DNA from: Helianthus annuus
Taxonomy: Eukaryota > Streptophyta > Magnoliopsida > Asterales > Asteraceae
Direction: 5' to 3'
Length of the DNA: 64,000 bases
Assembly (NCBI RefSeq): GCF_002127325.2
Contig: NC_035439.2
Location: 144,823,473-144,887,472 of the forward strand
The notes under the pieces are model-generated. The model had not been told where the DNA came from, ran no database searches, and saw nothing but the letters and a program-made list of their open reading frames with translations. Positions 31,530 to 42,300 of this stretch are shown here, in pieces; position 1 is the stretch's first letter, and each line of letters begins with the position of its first letter. A program made the position numbers and the translations under genes.

Positions 31530-32220
31530 TCAAAATACTATAAGGCGCCTCTTCAAAATGTAAAGAAAAACGGTTATGATCACTCACATTTTGTTTATAA
31601 TAATAATAAGAAAATTAAATTGAACAGTGATAATCAATCACATTTTGTATAATAACAATGATTAAATTAAATTAAATTGAAATGAAAAATCACATAAGTC
31701 AAACGGTTTTAGTAGTAGATGCGAACCCTTTCATTTTTTTTTGTTTTCTAAAAAGACGATTCAAATGACGTGAAATAATAATTTAGATATGGCTTTTGTT
31801 TTTTCGATTTTGTTTTCTTTCTATTTTTAACTTTGTTTTTTATTTGATTATTTAACTAAATAATAATATTGAGAGGCCAAATTTAATAAACTTTTTTTTT
31901 TCATGTAACCATAACACTATTTGCAAATTTTATTATGTAACCGTTGTGCAAACCATCGCATCAGTTTACGCGACGCGTTTATTTAATTGTCAATATAAAA
32001 AATAAGGGTATGTTGGTTCATATAAAAAACCACGTCGGGTCATTAATGAAAAGTCATGCACCTTTGGTTATTATTTAAAGTAATAACGTTAATGTATATA
32101 TGTGTGGCCGTGGGGGGAGGGGGGGCAAAAGTGAAAGTGCATTAATTTAAACGTTATTTTACTAATTTCATGAAAATAACGTTAAAAGATGGGAATGGTT
32201 AATCATGCATCATGGTGTGG
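31530..32220. other. No gene seen; AT-rich
   Basis: Low-complexity A/T runs and one G-run at 32109-32127. No coding signal. Confidence 0.5.
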
Positions 32221-32239
32221 CGCTGATAGCCAAAAGACA

Positions 32240-32458
32240 AGGGAGTACATGCACTAATCGACAGTTGTCTCAATTGCTAAGTGTTATATGCCTTATGTCC
32301 AAGGCTTGATGCAAAACTTCTATCCAGCCGAGGGTCTTACTGGAAGCAGCCTCTCTAATCCTACGGCGTAGAGGTAAGGCTGTTTACATCTTATCTTCCT
32401 CGGACCATACCTTAGCTTTGTTATTGATGAGATTTACTAAGTATGATGATGATGACGA
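32240..32458 (+). mobile_element. TS-type SINE
   Basis: GGTCTTACTGGAAGCAGCCT, CTACGGCGTAGAGGTAAGGC and TTTACATCTTATCTTCCTCGGACC match the 3' body of the tobacco TS-SINE family, and the copy ends in an (ATG)n-like tail (ATGATGATGATGACGAC) at 32439-32458. The tRNA-like head at the left is not clear to me. Confidence 0.65.
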
Positions 32459-32717
32459 CCCTATGCTTTGCTCATAATTGTACTAACCCCTAAAGTTTTA
32501 TAAAACAATATAACCAATTAAACTAATACAAATATCAGTATCATTAGAATTACTTTTATTGGAGAAGCATACATTATTTTTAAATACTATTTATTAAATA
32601 GAACGTTACGTATATAACTATAATCAATTAATCGGTTTTTACAAAGTATTAAACTCATTGAAGATCCGACATAATAATTCAATATTTATAATCAACATAC
32701 TAAAGACTTTCACTATC

Positions 32718-32755
32718 GACATCCCGCTGCAACGCGCGGGGTAGTATTAACTCGT
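32718..32755 (+). mobile_element. Decayed Helitron 3' end
   Basis: A hairpin CCCGCTGCAACGCGCGGGG is followed by ATTAACTCGT where CTAGT would be expected. The matching 5' end was not identified. Confidence 0.35.
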
Positions 32756-33140
32756 ATACGTACAAAAATTAAAAGATAAGGAACGAAGATATGTATATCC
32801 TTTATTCCTTTAGAGGAATTATTTCCATATAATTTCCTTTATAGGTTTTTTAAGCATCATGTGTTTCATACACACATATAGCATAAATGATGCTACAACT
32901 TTATGGGTAAAAGTTTTGATATTATCTTCAAGCCGGTCACTACTACGTACACAAGGAATATTATAAGAAATCCATCATTTTTTAATTTCTATCCACGACC
33001 CTAGCTTATTAGATTTTGCTGGTCCAAGAAACAAAAAAGAAAAATGAAAAAGAGGTACAAGAAGAAACAGTCTATTTTTAAAAGAAGTCCATATTTTTTT
33101 AAGCATCATGATATTCATACATTCATCCTTATTTCCACAC

Positions 33141-33181
33141 CCCTAAAGCATCGCGTTTTGGCCAAAACGCGGCGTTTAGGG
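33141..33181. repeat. 41-bp palindrome 1
   Basis: CCCTAAA...CGCGTTTTGGCCAAAACGCG...TTTAGGG is symmetric apart from a few positions near the arms' middle. It would form a long cruciform or RNA hairpin. Confidence 0.8.
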
Positions 33182-33271
33182 TTCTTTTCCAGTCAAAAAT
33201 AGATGTGACCTTGATTTGACTTGATACGAGGTTTGATTCGGTACGAGGTTGTCAGCCGGGTCACGAGAAAC

Positions 33272-33309
33272 CCTAAGCGCTACGCTATGGCCAAAGCGTA
33301 ACGCTTAGG
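33272..33309. repeat. 38-bp palindrome 2
   Basis: CCTAAGCGCTACGCT...AGCGTAACGCTTAGG, centred on TGGCCA, with a single mismatched pair in each arm. Its outer CCTAAGCG arm recurs in palindrome 3. Confidence 0.8.
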
Positions 33310-33469
33310 TCCCAATTTTTGGTTCTTTAAGAAGGCAGGCCATGCATTTTACATTTCATTCAAATTCCAAATTGCAAAAGTGTTTCAAACAAAGCCGTGT
33401 TTTGTTGTTTCGGTGGCGTTTCTTCAAAATACGATGTCGTCGTTTAGCAATTACCTTTTCGGTGAATAC

Positions 33470-33809
33470 TCTGATTGAGTAGCTGCTGGCAAAGCAAGAT
33501 ATTCCAAACTGTAGCATCTGGCATACGTTGATGAAAAAGAACCCGGATAAAAAGATTATTTCGAAAGATATACACAATGTTGTTCAGAAGATCAATGCCC
33601 GAAAGAGGGTCGGCGAATCTCCAATGCAACAACTCGAAAACCTTCTTGTCAAAAAAGATTTCACTTATTACATAGCGAAAAATATTATTCTGAAAGATAT
33701 ACACAATGCTGTTCAGAAGATTAAGGCCCACATGAACCGTACGGCCAAAATACGCCATAATACGACCAATAGAAACATAATACGCCATAACAAACAATCT
33801 ACGTACTAA
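33470..33809 (+). pseudogene. MULE-type transposase N-terminal fragment
   Basis: Readable residues include LLAKQDIP and, from 33528, MKKNPDKKIISKDIHNVVQK and LENLLVKKDFTYYIAKN. This resembles the region between the DNA-binding head and the catalytic domain of plant Mutator-like/FAR1-type transposases. The KDIHNVVQKI motif is repeated 48 residues later as KDIHNAVQKI, showing an internal duplication. No catalytic domain follows. Confidence 0.4.
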
Positions 33810-33879
33810 TACGACACTTACAGACAATCTACGCACTAATACAACACTTACAGACAGTAAAAGTCACGTATCGAATGTC

Positions 33880-34140
33880 ACCGACACGACCCTCCGCCTC
33901 TGCCGCATTCGCCTCCGGCTGATCACGTCATTGACGACAAGATCCCACCACCGCCGCCGCCGCCACCTCTGCACCCGTCGCAGTACCCACAGCATGTCTA
34001 TGCAGACCTGCCTCCTGTTGCGCAGGCGGTGGCTCGGGACTTCGATCGGTGCCTCCGACATTTTTAGCGATACCAGATGTGGATCATGGAGACGCTCATG
34101 GAGCTCCGCCCATCCATTGCCACCGTCCCCACTGTCAGAG
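33880..34140 (+). pseudogene. GC-rich coding-like fragment, unidentified
   Basis: One frame reads a proline run (PPPPPPPPLHPSQYPQHVYA) followed by DLPPVAQAVARDFDRCLRHF, a stop, and RYQMWIMETLMELRPS. It resembles proline-rich gag-like proteins but I do not recognise it. It is broken by the stop and has no evident start. Confidence 0.3.
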
Positions 34141-34377
34141 GATCGGTAGCTTTAGTTTTTATTTTGTATTAGACATTCAGTTGTACTTTTTTTTGTATGT
34201 ACAAACTGATTTTATATATATTTATGCAGTTCATCTTTTATTTACACAATGTTTTTTTGGATTGTTTGCGCTTATTTCATACGTCTCTTTCGTAACTTAT
34301 TGTACGGTGTTTTAATTAAACATGTTCGTGTAATTTAACAAAAGAAAATCGGTTAACATTTATAAAAACAGTAGCAT

Positions 34378-34637
34378 AAAGAAACATATCTTATACACGA
34401 CTGTTATAAATTATAACCGGTACACACTTAAACGATCGTTATAAATCAACTTTAAATTATATATGTTTTATAAAAATAAAACACAAATCTACAACTTTTC
34501 AACATAAAGAAACGTATCTTATAAACGACTATTATAAATCAACTATAACCGGTACACTCACATTAAACGACCGTTAAAATCAACTTTAAATTATGTATGT
34601 TTTATAAAAATAGAACACAAATCTACAACTTTTCAAC
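34378..34637. repeat. Tandem duplication, unit about 128 bp
   Basis: AAAGAAACATATCTTATACACGACT... (from 34378) repeats as AAAGAAACGTATCTTATAAACGACT... (from 34506). Both copies end ACACAAATCTACAACTTTTCAAC. Confidence 0.8.
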
Positions 34638-34712
34638 AAAAAAACACAACCAAAACCCCCCACTTTTTCCACCAAAACCCCACTTTTTTCCACCAAAAAA
34701 ACAAACAGACAC

Positions 34713-34738
34713 ACCTAAGCGCGGGGCAGCGCTTAGGT
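34713..34738. repeat. 26-bp palindrome 3
   Basis: ACCTAAGCGC and GCGCTTAGGT are perfect 10-bp arms around a GGGGCA loop, sharing the CCTAAGCGC arm of palindrome 2. Confidence 0.8.
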
Positions 34739-35084
34739 ACAATGTCAACAGACAAGGTCTGACAGGTTCAGACCTTCTCTTTTGACTTTACATCTAAGCG
34801 CATCGCTTCGGTCTTTGTCAAAAGCCAACAGCCGTGTGTGAATAGCCAAGGCCTTTTTTAATTTCTATGCACGACCACGGCATATCCTACTTTTAGGGGC
34901 GGGTTCATGAGAATCACGCTCGTCAAAAAGAAATTGGGATAGGCAGAGACGGTAGAAACGGTATCGATTATAATAATGTTACTTTTTTGTGTTGTCTATT
35001 TTTATGACCCACTCAGTTTGTCTTAGTTTAGCATATCTAATAAGGTGTCTCCTCTTTGTCCATAAGGTGAAAGGTGTAAATCCT

Positions 35085-35184
35085 ATAAGATGCATGTATA
35101 AGAGTTAATTAATTATAGAGTAATAAGGTGAGTGGTTTAAATCCTATAAGATGCATGTATAAGAGTTAATTAATTATAGAGTAA
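35085..35184. repeat. Tandem duplication, unit about 65 bp
   Basis: AAATCCTATAAGATGCATGT...TTAATTAATTATAGAGTAA occurs twice in a row, separated by TAAGGTGAGTGGTTT. The second copy ends at the first bases of the MULE-like arm at 35179. Confidence 0.75.
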
Positions 35185-35320
35185 AGTCTTTTTTGAGTCC
35201 ATGTGGTTTAGTCATTTTAATTACTTGAGTCCAAAAGACAAACTCTGTTAGATTTTCTCAGTTAAATTTTATGAAATTACCAAAATACCCTTAACATTAA
35301 ATCGTGACACACCTACACAC
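35179..35320 (+). mobile_element. Left arm of a MULE-like MITE
   Basis: GAGTAAAGTCTTTTTTGAGT, CCATGTGGTTTAG, ACTTGAGTCCAAAA and CTCTGTTAGATT correspond, inverted, to the arm at 54550-54732 (AGTAATTTACTC end). Only the two arms are visible, 19 kb apart. Confidence 0.5.
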
Positions 35321-35342
35321 GCATCTACTCATATATATATAT

Positions 35343-35835
35343 AGTGGAGAGTTCAAATGAGAAGAAATTTTTTGTAAGAAGAAAAAAGAACAAATTTCAA
35401 CCAATAAGAATGCTTTATTTTACTTCATTCAATATAAGTATTTAATGTAACTACAAGGGTACATTGGTAAATCTACCTTGGTCATTAATTTGTAGTCTTC
35501 CTCTTTAATAGCTAATACATTAAATTTTTTGTAACTTATCTTCAAAAAATATATATTTTTTTCAAAAACATAAAATAAAATAATTTAAAGTGTAGGATAA
35601 ATTACGAGTTGTGTAGGATAAATTTCAACGTGTAGGGTGAATTTCGAAATATGTAGGATAACTTTTGATGTGTGTAGGCAAAAAAAGGTTAATGTGGAGG
35701 ATAATAGACTTTATGACTAATTAATTAGTCAAAAATGACAATAAATGAGATAAGTGAAAAAACTATTTAATGTTTTACAAAATTACCCTTTATTATTTTT
35801 CTTCTCAATTAAATTTTCTTCTCAAATGAACCTTC

Positions 35836-35840
<5 letters not shown>
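35343..35840. mobile_element. (TA)n-flanked foldback element A
   Basis: The left end AGTGGAGAGTTCAAATGAGA and the right end TCTCAAATGAACCTTCCCCT are inverted copies. A (TA)n tract lies on each side, with no other duplication. The interior is AT-rich with repeated GTAGGATAAATTTC-like phrases. Confidence 0.6.

Positions 35841-35904
<64 letters not shown>
35841..35904. repeat. (TA)n then (GA)n microsatellite
   Basis: About 42 bp of TA repeats followed by about 20 bp of GA repeats. Confidence 0.95.
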
Positions 35905-35907
<3 letters not shown>

Positions 35908-36140
35908 TATAATGTACTTCAAGGCTTAACCTACATTAACATACATGACAAAAAATATAACGTGCGTTATTATCATAGAACGTGCGTGATTATAGTCCTA
36001 TGCGTGATTATGTGGCCCCATGCGTGATTATGTGGTCCCATGCGTGATTATGTGGTCCCATGCGTGATTATACCCCTGATCCAACGGTTACCATTGTCTC
36101 CTACGTGATGTATGATAAGACTTTTTGTATGTTAACCTTA

Positions 36141-36144
<4 letters not shown>
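35905..36144. mobile_element. (TA)n-flanked element B with a 20-bp tandem array
   Basis: It lies between two TA tracts, with weakly inverted ends (AGAAAGTATAATGTAC / GTATGTTAACCTTACTCT). The interior carries 4-5 copies of a CATGCGTGATTATGTGGTCC unit at about 35995-36075. Confidence 0.5.
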
Positions 36145-36180
<36 letters not shown>

Positions 36181-36184
<4 letters not shown>

Positions 36185-37101
36185 GAAGGTTCAAATGAAA
36201 ACCACTAGTTATTGTGAAAACTAGAAAACTAACTAAAACCCACTAAAAAGGAGGAGGGGAAGACTTTTAATGAAGGAGGGGTAAAATTGGAACAAAAAAT
36301 ATATCTTTTCAAACATTTCCCATTTCTCCATACGTTATCATTTTAAAACAAAAATGGCACCATAAGATCACAAATTTTCTTATCTTTCATTCAAGTATAT
36401 TCGAGCATATTTTTTATGACATAAAAAAAGATTTATGGTGTCGTCTTGTTTTCATTACTATTATTATAGTAGTGCACATGTGCAATATAACATGTACTAC
36501 AATGTGCATTAGATGCTTAAAATTAGCTTTTTGATTCTAGTTTAGCCTTTAGGGTTAGTTTTTTTTGGAGGTTTAGGATTAGGATTAGGTTTTTGGGTAT
36601 GGGGGGGAGGGGGGTTTAGGTTTTTGGGGGTGGGGGTGGGGAGGGGGGGGGTTAGGTTTTTTTCGGGTTTATGTTTAGGGTTTAGTTTTAGGTTTTCGGG
36701 AGGGTGGGGGGTGGGGGGGTTTAGGTTTTTTTTTTTTTTTTTTTTTTTTGGGGGGGGGGGGGTTAGGCTTTTGGTGGGAGGGTGAATTTAGGTTTTTTTT
36801 TTTGGGGGGGGGGTTGGGGGGTTTAGGTTTTTGGGGGGTGTCGGTGGGGGGTGGGTTAAGTGGTTTAGGCTTTCCGTATTAGTGCACATGTGCAGTACAA
36901 CCAAAAAAATTTTTTTTTTTTTGGAATTTTTTTTCCATATATAAAAAGTAGCGATTTTTCTAAAAAAAATTGTAAAAAAAAAAAAAAAAAAATTTTTGTA
37001 TGTTTTTTAGGTTCTTTTAGGCTTTTTTAGTTAGTTTTCGAGTTTTCACAGTTTTCACAATAAAAGTGGTTTTCATTTGAACCATCCCCTAACCATCCCC
37101 T
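36181..37101. mobile_element. (TA)n-flanked foldback element C
   Basis: The left end GGGGAAGGTTCAAATGAAAA continues into CCACT, and the right end AGTGG continues into TTTTCATTTGAACCATCCCC: inverted repeats of about 25 bp, extended by GTGAAAACT-type motifs. The right tip is duplicated (CCATCCCCTAACCATCCCCT). A (TA)n tract (36145-36180) precedes it and TATATA follows. Confidence 0.65.
36540..36870 (+). repeat. G-run/telomere-like low-complexity tract
   Basis: Strand-asymmetric array of TTTAGGTTTTT and runs of 4-12 G with hardly any C over 300 bp. It looks like a degenerate, expanded TTTAGGG-type sequence with strong G-quadruplex potential. It sits inside foldback element C. Confidence 0.7.
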
Positions 37102-37377
37102 ATATAGGGTAGGGTTCCAGCGTGAACCTAATCCCATGCGTGAACTGCGTGAACTAATCTGGACCATTGATTTCCTTTTTAGTTGTTAAGGGCATGATTG
37201 TAATTATTTAAAAATTAGATTTAAATCATTATTTTAATAATTGAATTAAGTTACATCTTTCCTATTTTAAATTCATTATCCACATTATCTTTTATTTCAT
37301 TTTTATTTTTTAGGTTTCACCACCAGAATTCGGATTATGATTTTTAAGATTCACGTAACCTTCATATTTCAACGGTA

Positions 37378-38110
37378 TACACATGTGTACTTGGATATGA
37401 ATTGAACAGTACACATGTGTACTCAGCATGGTACATATGTGTAATTAGCTACATAATACATACATATAAACAAACAAAACCTGTAAAACTATTTTATATT
37501 AAGCAAATAACAAGTTACATAATGTTTGCCAAACCAAAAAAAAAAACATACAATTACAAGTTCCAGATTCGTGAAAACAATAAACGCAACATAATCGGAA
37601 AAATAAAAAAGACATGGTCTTTTACAACTATTCGCCACGTTGTATGCTGAATCATCCTTATCGACCAAGCAAACAAACATACGTGAATCATCCTTATCGA
37701 CCTCATACGTGAATCATCCTTATCGACCTTCCATCTCCACTTTTCTCGTTTACGACATCTCCTATAATAACACAAAAAACTCAGCAATTAGTACTTTGCA
37801 TAATTCACAAGTGTACATCAACTACTTTACATATTCAATACACAAAAAAAATATGAGATATCACAAAAACATACGCTATACACATGTGTACATCGCATTA
37901 AAATCAGAGCAAAAATCAGAATACACATGTGTACATCGCATTAAAACAGAGAAAAATCAGAATACACATGTGTACAGCGCGTTAAAACAGAGCAAAATAA
38001 AAAAAATTGAACAAAAAAACTGGGACATCACAAAAACAGACGCTATACACATGTGTACATTGCATAAAAAACAGAACAAAATCAGAATACACAAGTGTAC
38101 ATCGCATTAA
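37378..38110. repeat. Dispersed array of ACACATGTGTAC palindromes and short tandem repeats
   Basis: The 12-bp palindrome ACACATGTGTAC or a one-base variant recurs at about 37379, 37411, 37433, 37878, 37922, 37962, 38046 and 38088, in the later part within 40-85 bp units with CATCGCATTAAAACAGAGC. A second array of GTGAATCATCCTTATCGACC, three copies, is at 37648-37732. Confidence 0.75.
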
Positions 38111-38165
38111 AACAGAGCAAAATAAAAAATTGAATTAAATAAGTTATAATTTTATATCTTTAAAC

Positions 38166-38194
38166 CCGTGTAGTACATGGGTCTAATAATCTAG
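38166..38194 (+). mobile_element. Helitron-like 3' end within element D
   Basis: ACCCGTGTAGTACATGGGT forms a stem with one weak pair and is followed by CTAATAATCTAG and T. No confident 5' partner was found; TCTCCTATAATAA near 37758 is one possibility. Confidence 0.4.
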
Positions 38195-38566
38195 TTAATA
38201 TGATAAACCATAATATATATTTTGATCTGCACGTACAAGTTATATTTGTAAACATTAGATAATATTATATAAAGATAAGGGAAAAATGGTCATGTGTGGT
38301 CACTGTCTAGTTGAGTCAACTACTTTGGAAAGCATCCCAAAAACCGAAACAGTGATGTAAAGTCTGAACCCAGAAAGTTTTCCACAGTCCCCTCTCACAT
38401 GCACCACAGTTTTGACTTTCAATATTTTTTTTTCAGATTAACAAAAAAAAGCTTTTTATAATCATCAGGTTTCAGTCTGTACGTTAGATCTGAAATAGAC
38501 CCTTTAGGAAGTTCATCGTGAAGGGGGTAATACAAACATACAAACATTAACACCTACTTGATGCTT

Positions 38567-39210
38567 TCAGTATATGCCGTTGATGTTGATTCTCACCGAA
38601 CTAACGACTTCGCCGTCAGTCGCCGCTGCCGCCGCGCGGCCTCTCTTTCTCCCGTTGTTCTCTTTCTCTCTCCCGTTCTCCTGCCACTCGATCTCTCTCT
38701 CATCGTGGTTTTGAGTTGTGTATGTGCAGTATAGGAAGAAGGAGGGTTGGGGGTTGTATGGAGTGGCTTGCCGGAAAAACGGCCTGATAAACATCAGATC
38801 GGCCGGCGATAAACATCACATCGCCGGCGATAAACATCACATCGGCGGCACTCTGTTTCATCATCGAGATGGAGAGACAAAAAAAAGGATCAATCGGTCG
38901 TGGTTTGGGTGTGTGAGGGTGTGGCCGGATATCAGGGTGATGAAGGTGGCCGGCGTTGCTCCGGTTGCCGGAGCCGGAGAAGAGAACGATTAGGCAATTC
39001 CGGCCACTACCAAAAATCGGAAAACCCATCTTCCACCGGCTTCCACCTTGTCGTCACCACCATTCAGATCCGATTATGAAATTGTGGGTTCTTGAATATG
39101 GAGCAGAAGATCCGATTTTGAAATTGTGTTCTCTTCCACCGGCAGTGTGTTTGTATCAAGAAGGAGATAAATCGAGAAGGAGAAAGACAAAAATAATGGA
39201 TCTGATTTGA
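38567..39210. other. GC-rich coding-like segment in element D, unidentified
   Basis: Base composition is much higher in GC than the surroundings, with three direct copies of a GATAAACATCAGATCGGCCG-like unit at 38787-38846. Several overlapping frames are open on both strands but none resembles a family I know. It could be a captured gene fragment. Confidence 0.3.
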
Positions 39211-40182
39211 TGAGATTTTAATATAATGGAAACAATTTAGGTTTCTATTTGAATTCTTTTAGTTGTGTAATTACACATATACCCTTTTGTATTTAATTAA
39301 ATGAAAAAAAAAACTAATCAAATAATTACCATCATGCCACTCACATTAATCTCAAGATCATAAAATCAAGGGCCCAGATCAGTTCACGCAGTTCACGCTG
39401 GAGAAATTGTTCACGTTTGAACCTAATCCTATATATATATATATATTATATATAATAAATGTGTTAAATTTTGCTGATGTGTCAAGCTAGGAGGCCTCTA
39501 AATTGTGCATTTTGGCGGGAAAACTTCTGGGTCTTTTTTTTCCTTATATGGGTAGAGACGGGATCCGTATTATGACCCGGGTATTTAAATGTTCTAAAAA
39601 CCCTAAATCCGCATCACTTCCACTGCCGCTTCTCTTCTCTCTTTGTGACCATTCTTCAGCCATTTCTTCTCATCTCTGATCGCATCAACAATCATTAAGC
39701 ATGAGCATATTGGTGTTAATCATTTATTCTTGGTTCCAGTTTTCGATTCTTAGTATAAATAATTTCTTATCATTTGCATTTTCCCTTTTTCTCCAAACCC
39801 TAACCAAAGAGAAATCAATCGAAACAAAGGTAAACTTGCAAACCCTAAATCTAATGTCTCCGTCGTCGTTGTAATCTATAGATATCTTCGTTGTTAATCA
39901 CGTTTTCCTTTTTCACATCTGATATGAAACCCTAGATCTCTAAAGCAATCGTGTGGTAACTCAATTGGCGGTGGTGGTAGTGGTGGTGCAATGTTTTCGA
40001 TTCAACCAACCATCAAGTAAGCAAAGCTTCTTTTGTTAATTTTTTTATCCTTTTCAATTTTATGAGATTACAAAGTTTTTCCGCTTTCATTAATCATTAT
40101 CCAGCAACCCAAGTTTGAGTAAACACTAATTTTTTTTTCCAGTCTCTCTTATCATCATTGACTCAATTTCTAGGGTTTCAAC

Positions 40183-40333
40183 ATGAGCAGATCCGGTCAA
40201 CCTCCAGATCTTAAAAAGTAAGTTCTCATTCTCATTTGATTACATCTTCTCGATTTCTTTTTCTTTCTCTTTTGTTGATATGATTTACTAATTTTCCAAT
40301 TTGATGACAGGTATATGGACAAACAATTGTAGA
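40183..40333 (+). pseudogene. Captured fragment of an Sm-G (SNRPG-like) gene, two exons
   Basis: Exon 1 (40183-40217) encodes MSRSGQPPDLK and ends AA|GTAAGT. Exon 2 (40311-40333) follows GATGACAG and reads KYMDKQL then TAG, ending A|GTAAGT. The peptide matches the conserved N-terminus of the spliceosomal core protein Sm-G (small nuclear ribonucleoprotein G). In the expected gene a glutamine codon (CAG) stands where TAG is found. The rest of the gene is not seen. Intact splice sites around a broken, truncated frame indicate genomic capture rather than a processed copy. Confidence 0.7.
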
Positions 40334-40789
40334 GTAAGTTTTCGCTTTTGTAATTGACATGTGAAATAATGTTGCTACACTCTTTTATATCGTAGATGAT
40401 TTAGAAGATTGAGTACTTTGCTTCAAATATGATTATAGGTCGCACTTGCATATGTTTAAATCAAGTTTGTTGGTTGGTTTTTTTAGGACACAGCAAATTA
40501 TACTTTGTATGATGGATCTAAATGACTAAGATTTTAATAGGATACTGAAGTCAAGATTGGTCAAAGCCAGGAATTGTCACGGTTAATGGATGATAACATG
40601 ACCGATTTGACAATGGGGGGACTTTTTACGTTAGAGGGAAACAGTGATACTGAAGTCAAGATTGGTCAAAGTCATGATTGGTACATGTTTGCATAAGCAT
40701 TTACTTCATTTATGCGACTCTAATCTTCAATGGGAACCATTGCAGGTGTTTTGTCTGTTAGTGCTAGAGAAGTTGTCAATAGGCAGCTT

Positions 40790-41538
40790 TAAGTTAGTGA
40801 AGGGTGTATAGAAACTAAAAAAGAAGTTGATCCCTTGACAAAGATAAAGCTGCAGCTTTTTCCAATTGATGAAGTTACTAGACTTGGATTAGAGAAGGTT
40901 AGTTTATGAAGCCAAGTAGAGGTGGCAGTTTCAACCCATTTATCTATAAGCCGGTTTATTCGAGCTATGCTTTTATCTTTTACGGGCCAAATAGATAAAA
41001 ACAAAAGAAATTGCTTGAAAAATAAAAAATAGCCAAACCCGTTGAAAGTCGCATGAAGCACATTTTTAATGCATAAAACGTTTTAAAAAGTTTTATCCAA
41101 AATAGACTATTTTTAAAATAACATAGTTGTTGTAATCATATTTGACGCACTACATATCTTTATTTTTTTCGACAGAAAGTGTTTTGGTTTGTTCTCATCA
41201 ATGCTTTTGTGTGATGGATCTGAGTTATTAATTATTATTATTACTATTAGTAACTAATTATATTATATTTATGCTAATATATTGACTTTCCTATAGGATG
41301 GTCTTAATCCATTCCTCGAACTCACACTCAAAGCTAGGAAGAAGATATCTTCTGTCATCAAACACATCCATACAAAATGGGGTGGGTCCCACATAGCTGT
41401 AGGAGAGCCAATGCTTTTGCCTTATGATACGCACCTTAGACAATCACCTATGAGCAGAAGATGGACGTCAAAAGACTCCAGTATTAGTGCAGGAGATGTT
41501 TATATGGCTGTACAAAGTCCTGCTATATTTCGCTTAAG
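40790..41538 (+). pseudogene. Captured fragment of a TSL-kinase-interacting-protein-like gene
   Basis: A first exon (to 40897) reads DPLTKIKLQLFPIDEVTRLG and ends GAGAAG|GTTAG. The second (41297-41538) begins after CTATAG, reads DGLNPFLELTLKARKKISSV ... RRWTSKDSSISAGDVYMAV ... PAIFRLR and ends AAG|GTTTGA. The block resembles the conserved domain of TKI1-type SANT proteins, which interact with the Tousled kinase. The coding segments shown are open, but no start, SANT domain or gene end is present. Family assignment is from memory of the motif. Confidence 0.6.
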
Positions 41539-42060
41539 GTTTGAGCTTATTTCTTTTTATATTGGTATTCAGTAGACTTGGAAAAACAGAAGGGTTGGGG
41601 GAAATGTCAAAATGGGTCATTGAGCAAAATAGCTACATGTGTGACAGTATAAGCATTCAGTCATCTAATTTCATCATTATATGTTTATAAAATATATTTA
41701 AACGATTAAAGTTGTAGGTTAAGGAAAATAACATTGTTAGTTTTAGCTCATTTGAACCGTGTGATGTGTTGCCTGGCACAAAACATTGCAAATGTAAATC
41801 ATCATGTAAATTTTCTTGGACTTTGCATTTTTTTTAAACATTGCAAATGTAAATCATCATGATTATTACAAATTCTATTTGTATGTGTTTTTTTACAATT
41901 ATTTTCTCTAAAATAATGGAAGCTTTGACAATACTTCAATTGAGATGGATACACAATTACTGATTGGTTTCTTTGTCTATTTGAGATTTCATCTACCAGA
42001 TGAATACTGAAATCTGATTGGACAGAGGTATCTATGCTGCTTCTTGATGTGGACTTTTGA

Positions 42061-42300
42061 TTGTTAATGGAGGTTGATGATGAGGATTCTGAAGACCATT
42101 CACTTATGGAACTTGCAGGTGATATGCTTGAAGAAAGGTTTAAATTAACAGGTAGCGGTTTGTTCTTCGTCTTGCTTATACTGTTATTATTATATTCTCC
42201 ATTGGTATTAGTATCTTTGAACTTGTGTCATTGCTGCTTTGGGTAGGTCATGGAGTAGGGCTGCAAAAGAGAAACAATACTGTGACAGCCACCTGGCACC
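42061..42300 (+). pseudogene. Coding-like exon fragment, unidentified
   Basis: From 42067 a frame reads MEVDDEDSEDHSLMELAGDM and is followed by possible splice sites. It may be a further exon of the TKI1-like gene or another captured piece; I do not recognise it. Confidence 0.25.

Larger units (their letters stand above)
37106..39430. mobile_element. (TA)n-flanked foldback element D (2.3 kb)
   Basis: The left end has AGGGTAGGGTTCCAGCGTGA, then GTGAACTGCGTGAACTAATC and TGGACCATTGAT. The right end has the inverse (ATCAAGGGCCCAGATCAGTT, CACGCAGTTCACGC, GAACCTAATCCT). TATATA and (TA)n lie outside. The interior is long for this class and carries tandem arrays, a Helitron-like 3' end and GC-rich coding-like pieces, so it may have captured or received other DNA. 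Confidence 0.55.

Noticed and set aside
33444..33836. 130-codon minus-strand frame
   Set aside because: Antisense shadow of the MULE-type transposase fragment, which has the recognisable motif on the plus strand.
34915..35090. Possible gene upstream region
   Set aside because: No coding frame or promoter pattern; adjacent tandem duplication and transposon arms explain it.
38567..39029. Overlapping frames of 75-109 codons on both strands near 38.7 kb
   Set aside because: GC-rich segment opens frames on both strands; none resembles a known protein.
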